A stretch of 64,000 bases of DNA from Cellvibrionales bacterium UBA7375 (GTDB lineage Bacteria > Pseudomonadota > Gammaproteobacteria > Pseudomonadales > Porticoccaceae), in the NCBI GenBank assembly GCA_949487135.1, contig CATAJQ010000047.1:1-64000 (forward strand). The letters are read 5' to 3'. The notes below the pieces were generated by a model. It searched no databases, was not told where the DNA came from, and was given only the letters and a program-made list of their open reading frames with translations. Both the position numbers and the translations under genes were made by a program. Shown here piece after piece: positions 63,760-64,000 of this stretch. Position 1 is the stretch's first letter, and each line of letters begins with the position of its first letter.

Positions 63760-64000
63760 ATGCCAGAAACACAACAGCTAGATATAGAGAGCAATATTCT
63801 GTCTTCCTCACTTCTTGTTGGGTTATTCAATCAGATTATGGATGATAAAACAGTTGTGGTGTTGGATATGGGCTTAGCTAGCGCTGCATCGGTTAGTTTT
63901 TTTGGCCAGACCAAATGTAGATTGCAATACACTGGCTTGATTAACTCAGAGATCGAAAAATACAACGATCAAGAGCTATCCCATGCCGAGCGCGTGGCTC
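63760..64000 (+). CDS. Unknown protein, N-terminal part (runs off window)
   Basis: The frame is open from ATG 63760 to the window end: 80 complete codons. The sequence starts MPETQQLDIESNILS and contains a hydrophobic strand TVVVLDMGLASAASVSFF that resembles the first strand and loop of a Rossmann fold. No family can be named from this fragment. It is 37 nt after the bactofilin gene on the same strand and may belong to the same operon. No strong ribosome binding site is seen. Confidence 0.6.
   Translation, partial: MPETQQLDIESNILSSSLLVGLFNQIMDDKTVVVLDMGLASAASVSFFGQTKCRLQYTGLINSEIEKYNDQELSHAERVA

Overview
The window is about 64 kb of chromosome from a gammaproteobacterium of moderate to low GC. 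It holds the S10-spc-alpha ribosomal supercluster, apaH-apaG-rsmA-pdxA-surA-lptD, amgK-murU, leuS-lptE-holA, miaB-phoH-ybeY-corC-lnt and a type II secretion locus. This gene order fits free-living, probably marine, gammaproteobacteria of the Cellvibrionales/SAR92 type; that placement is inference from synteny. No tRNA, rRNA, IS element, prophage or CRISPR array was seen.

Layout. 1-14.0 kb (+): the 3' end of tuf with its terminator, a near-consensus promoter, then 27 ribosomal protein genes with secY and rpoA, closed by a terminator. 14.0-20.8 kb (-): apaH, apaG, rsmA, pdxA, surA, lptD. 21.0-23.1 kb (+): amgK-murU (anabolic recycling of cell-wall amino sugars) and a VanZ-like gene. 23.1-33.2 kb (-): holA, lptE, leuS, an exported peroxiredoxin, lnt, corC, ybeY, phoH, miaB. 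33.3-46.4 kb (+): a DUF1820 gene, then a full type II secretion locus in the order E-F-G-H-I-J-K-L-M-C-D-A-B. 46.4-49.6 kb: a DnaT-like gene and a lambda P-like gene (-) divergent from radA (+), with a near-perfect LexA box between them. 49.7-55.3 kb (+): a cobalamin riboswitch and btuB-cobO-btuC-btuD-btuF. 55.4-58.6 kb (-): amt with NtrC-type palindromes and a sigma-54-like promoter, and ettA. 58.9-64 kb: a small hydrophobic orphan, a saccharopine-dehydrogenase-like oxidoreductase (-), a glutathione S-transferase-like gene, an ABC exporter, a bactofilin and a truncated unknown gene.

Much of the window serves the envelope: LptD and LptE (LPS export), SurA (outer-membrane chaperone), Lnt (lipoprotein acylation), AmgK/MurU (peptidoglycan recycling), type II secretion, BtuB and bactofilin. 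The most distinctive part is the replication/repair island at 46.4-49.6 kb. There a chromosomal DnaT-like protein with three tandem copies of the DnaT ssDNA-binding domain overlaps a lambda P-type helicase-loader-like gene, and both face radA across an SOS box. The amt upstream region and the orphan membrane protein at 58.9 kb are the next most interesting.

Several starts were moved from the longest reading frame to codons backed by a ribosome binding site or family alignment; each is explained in its entry.
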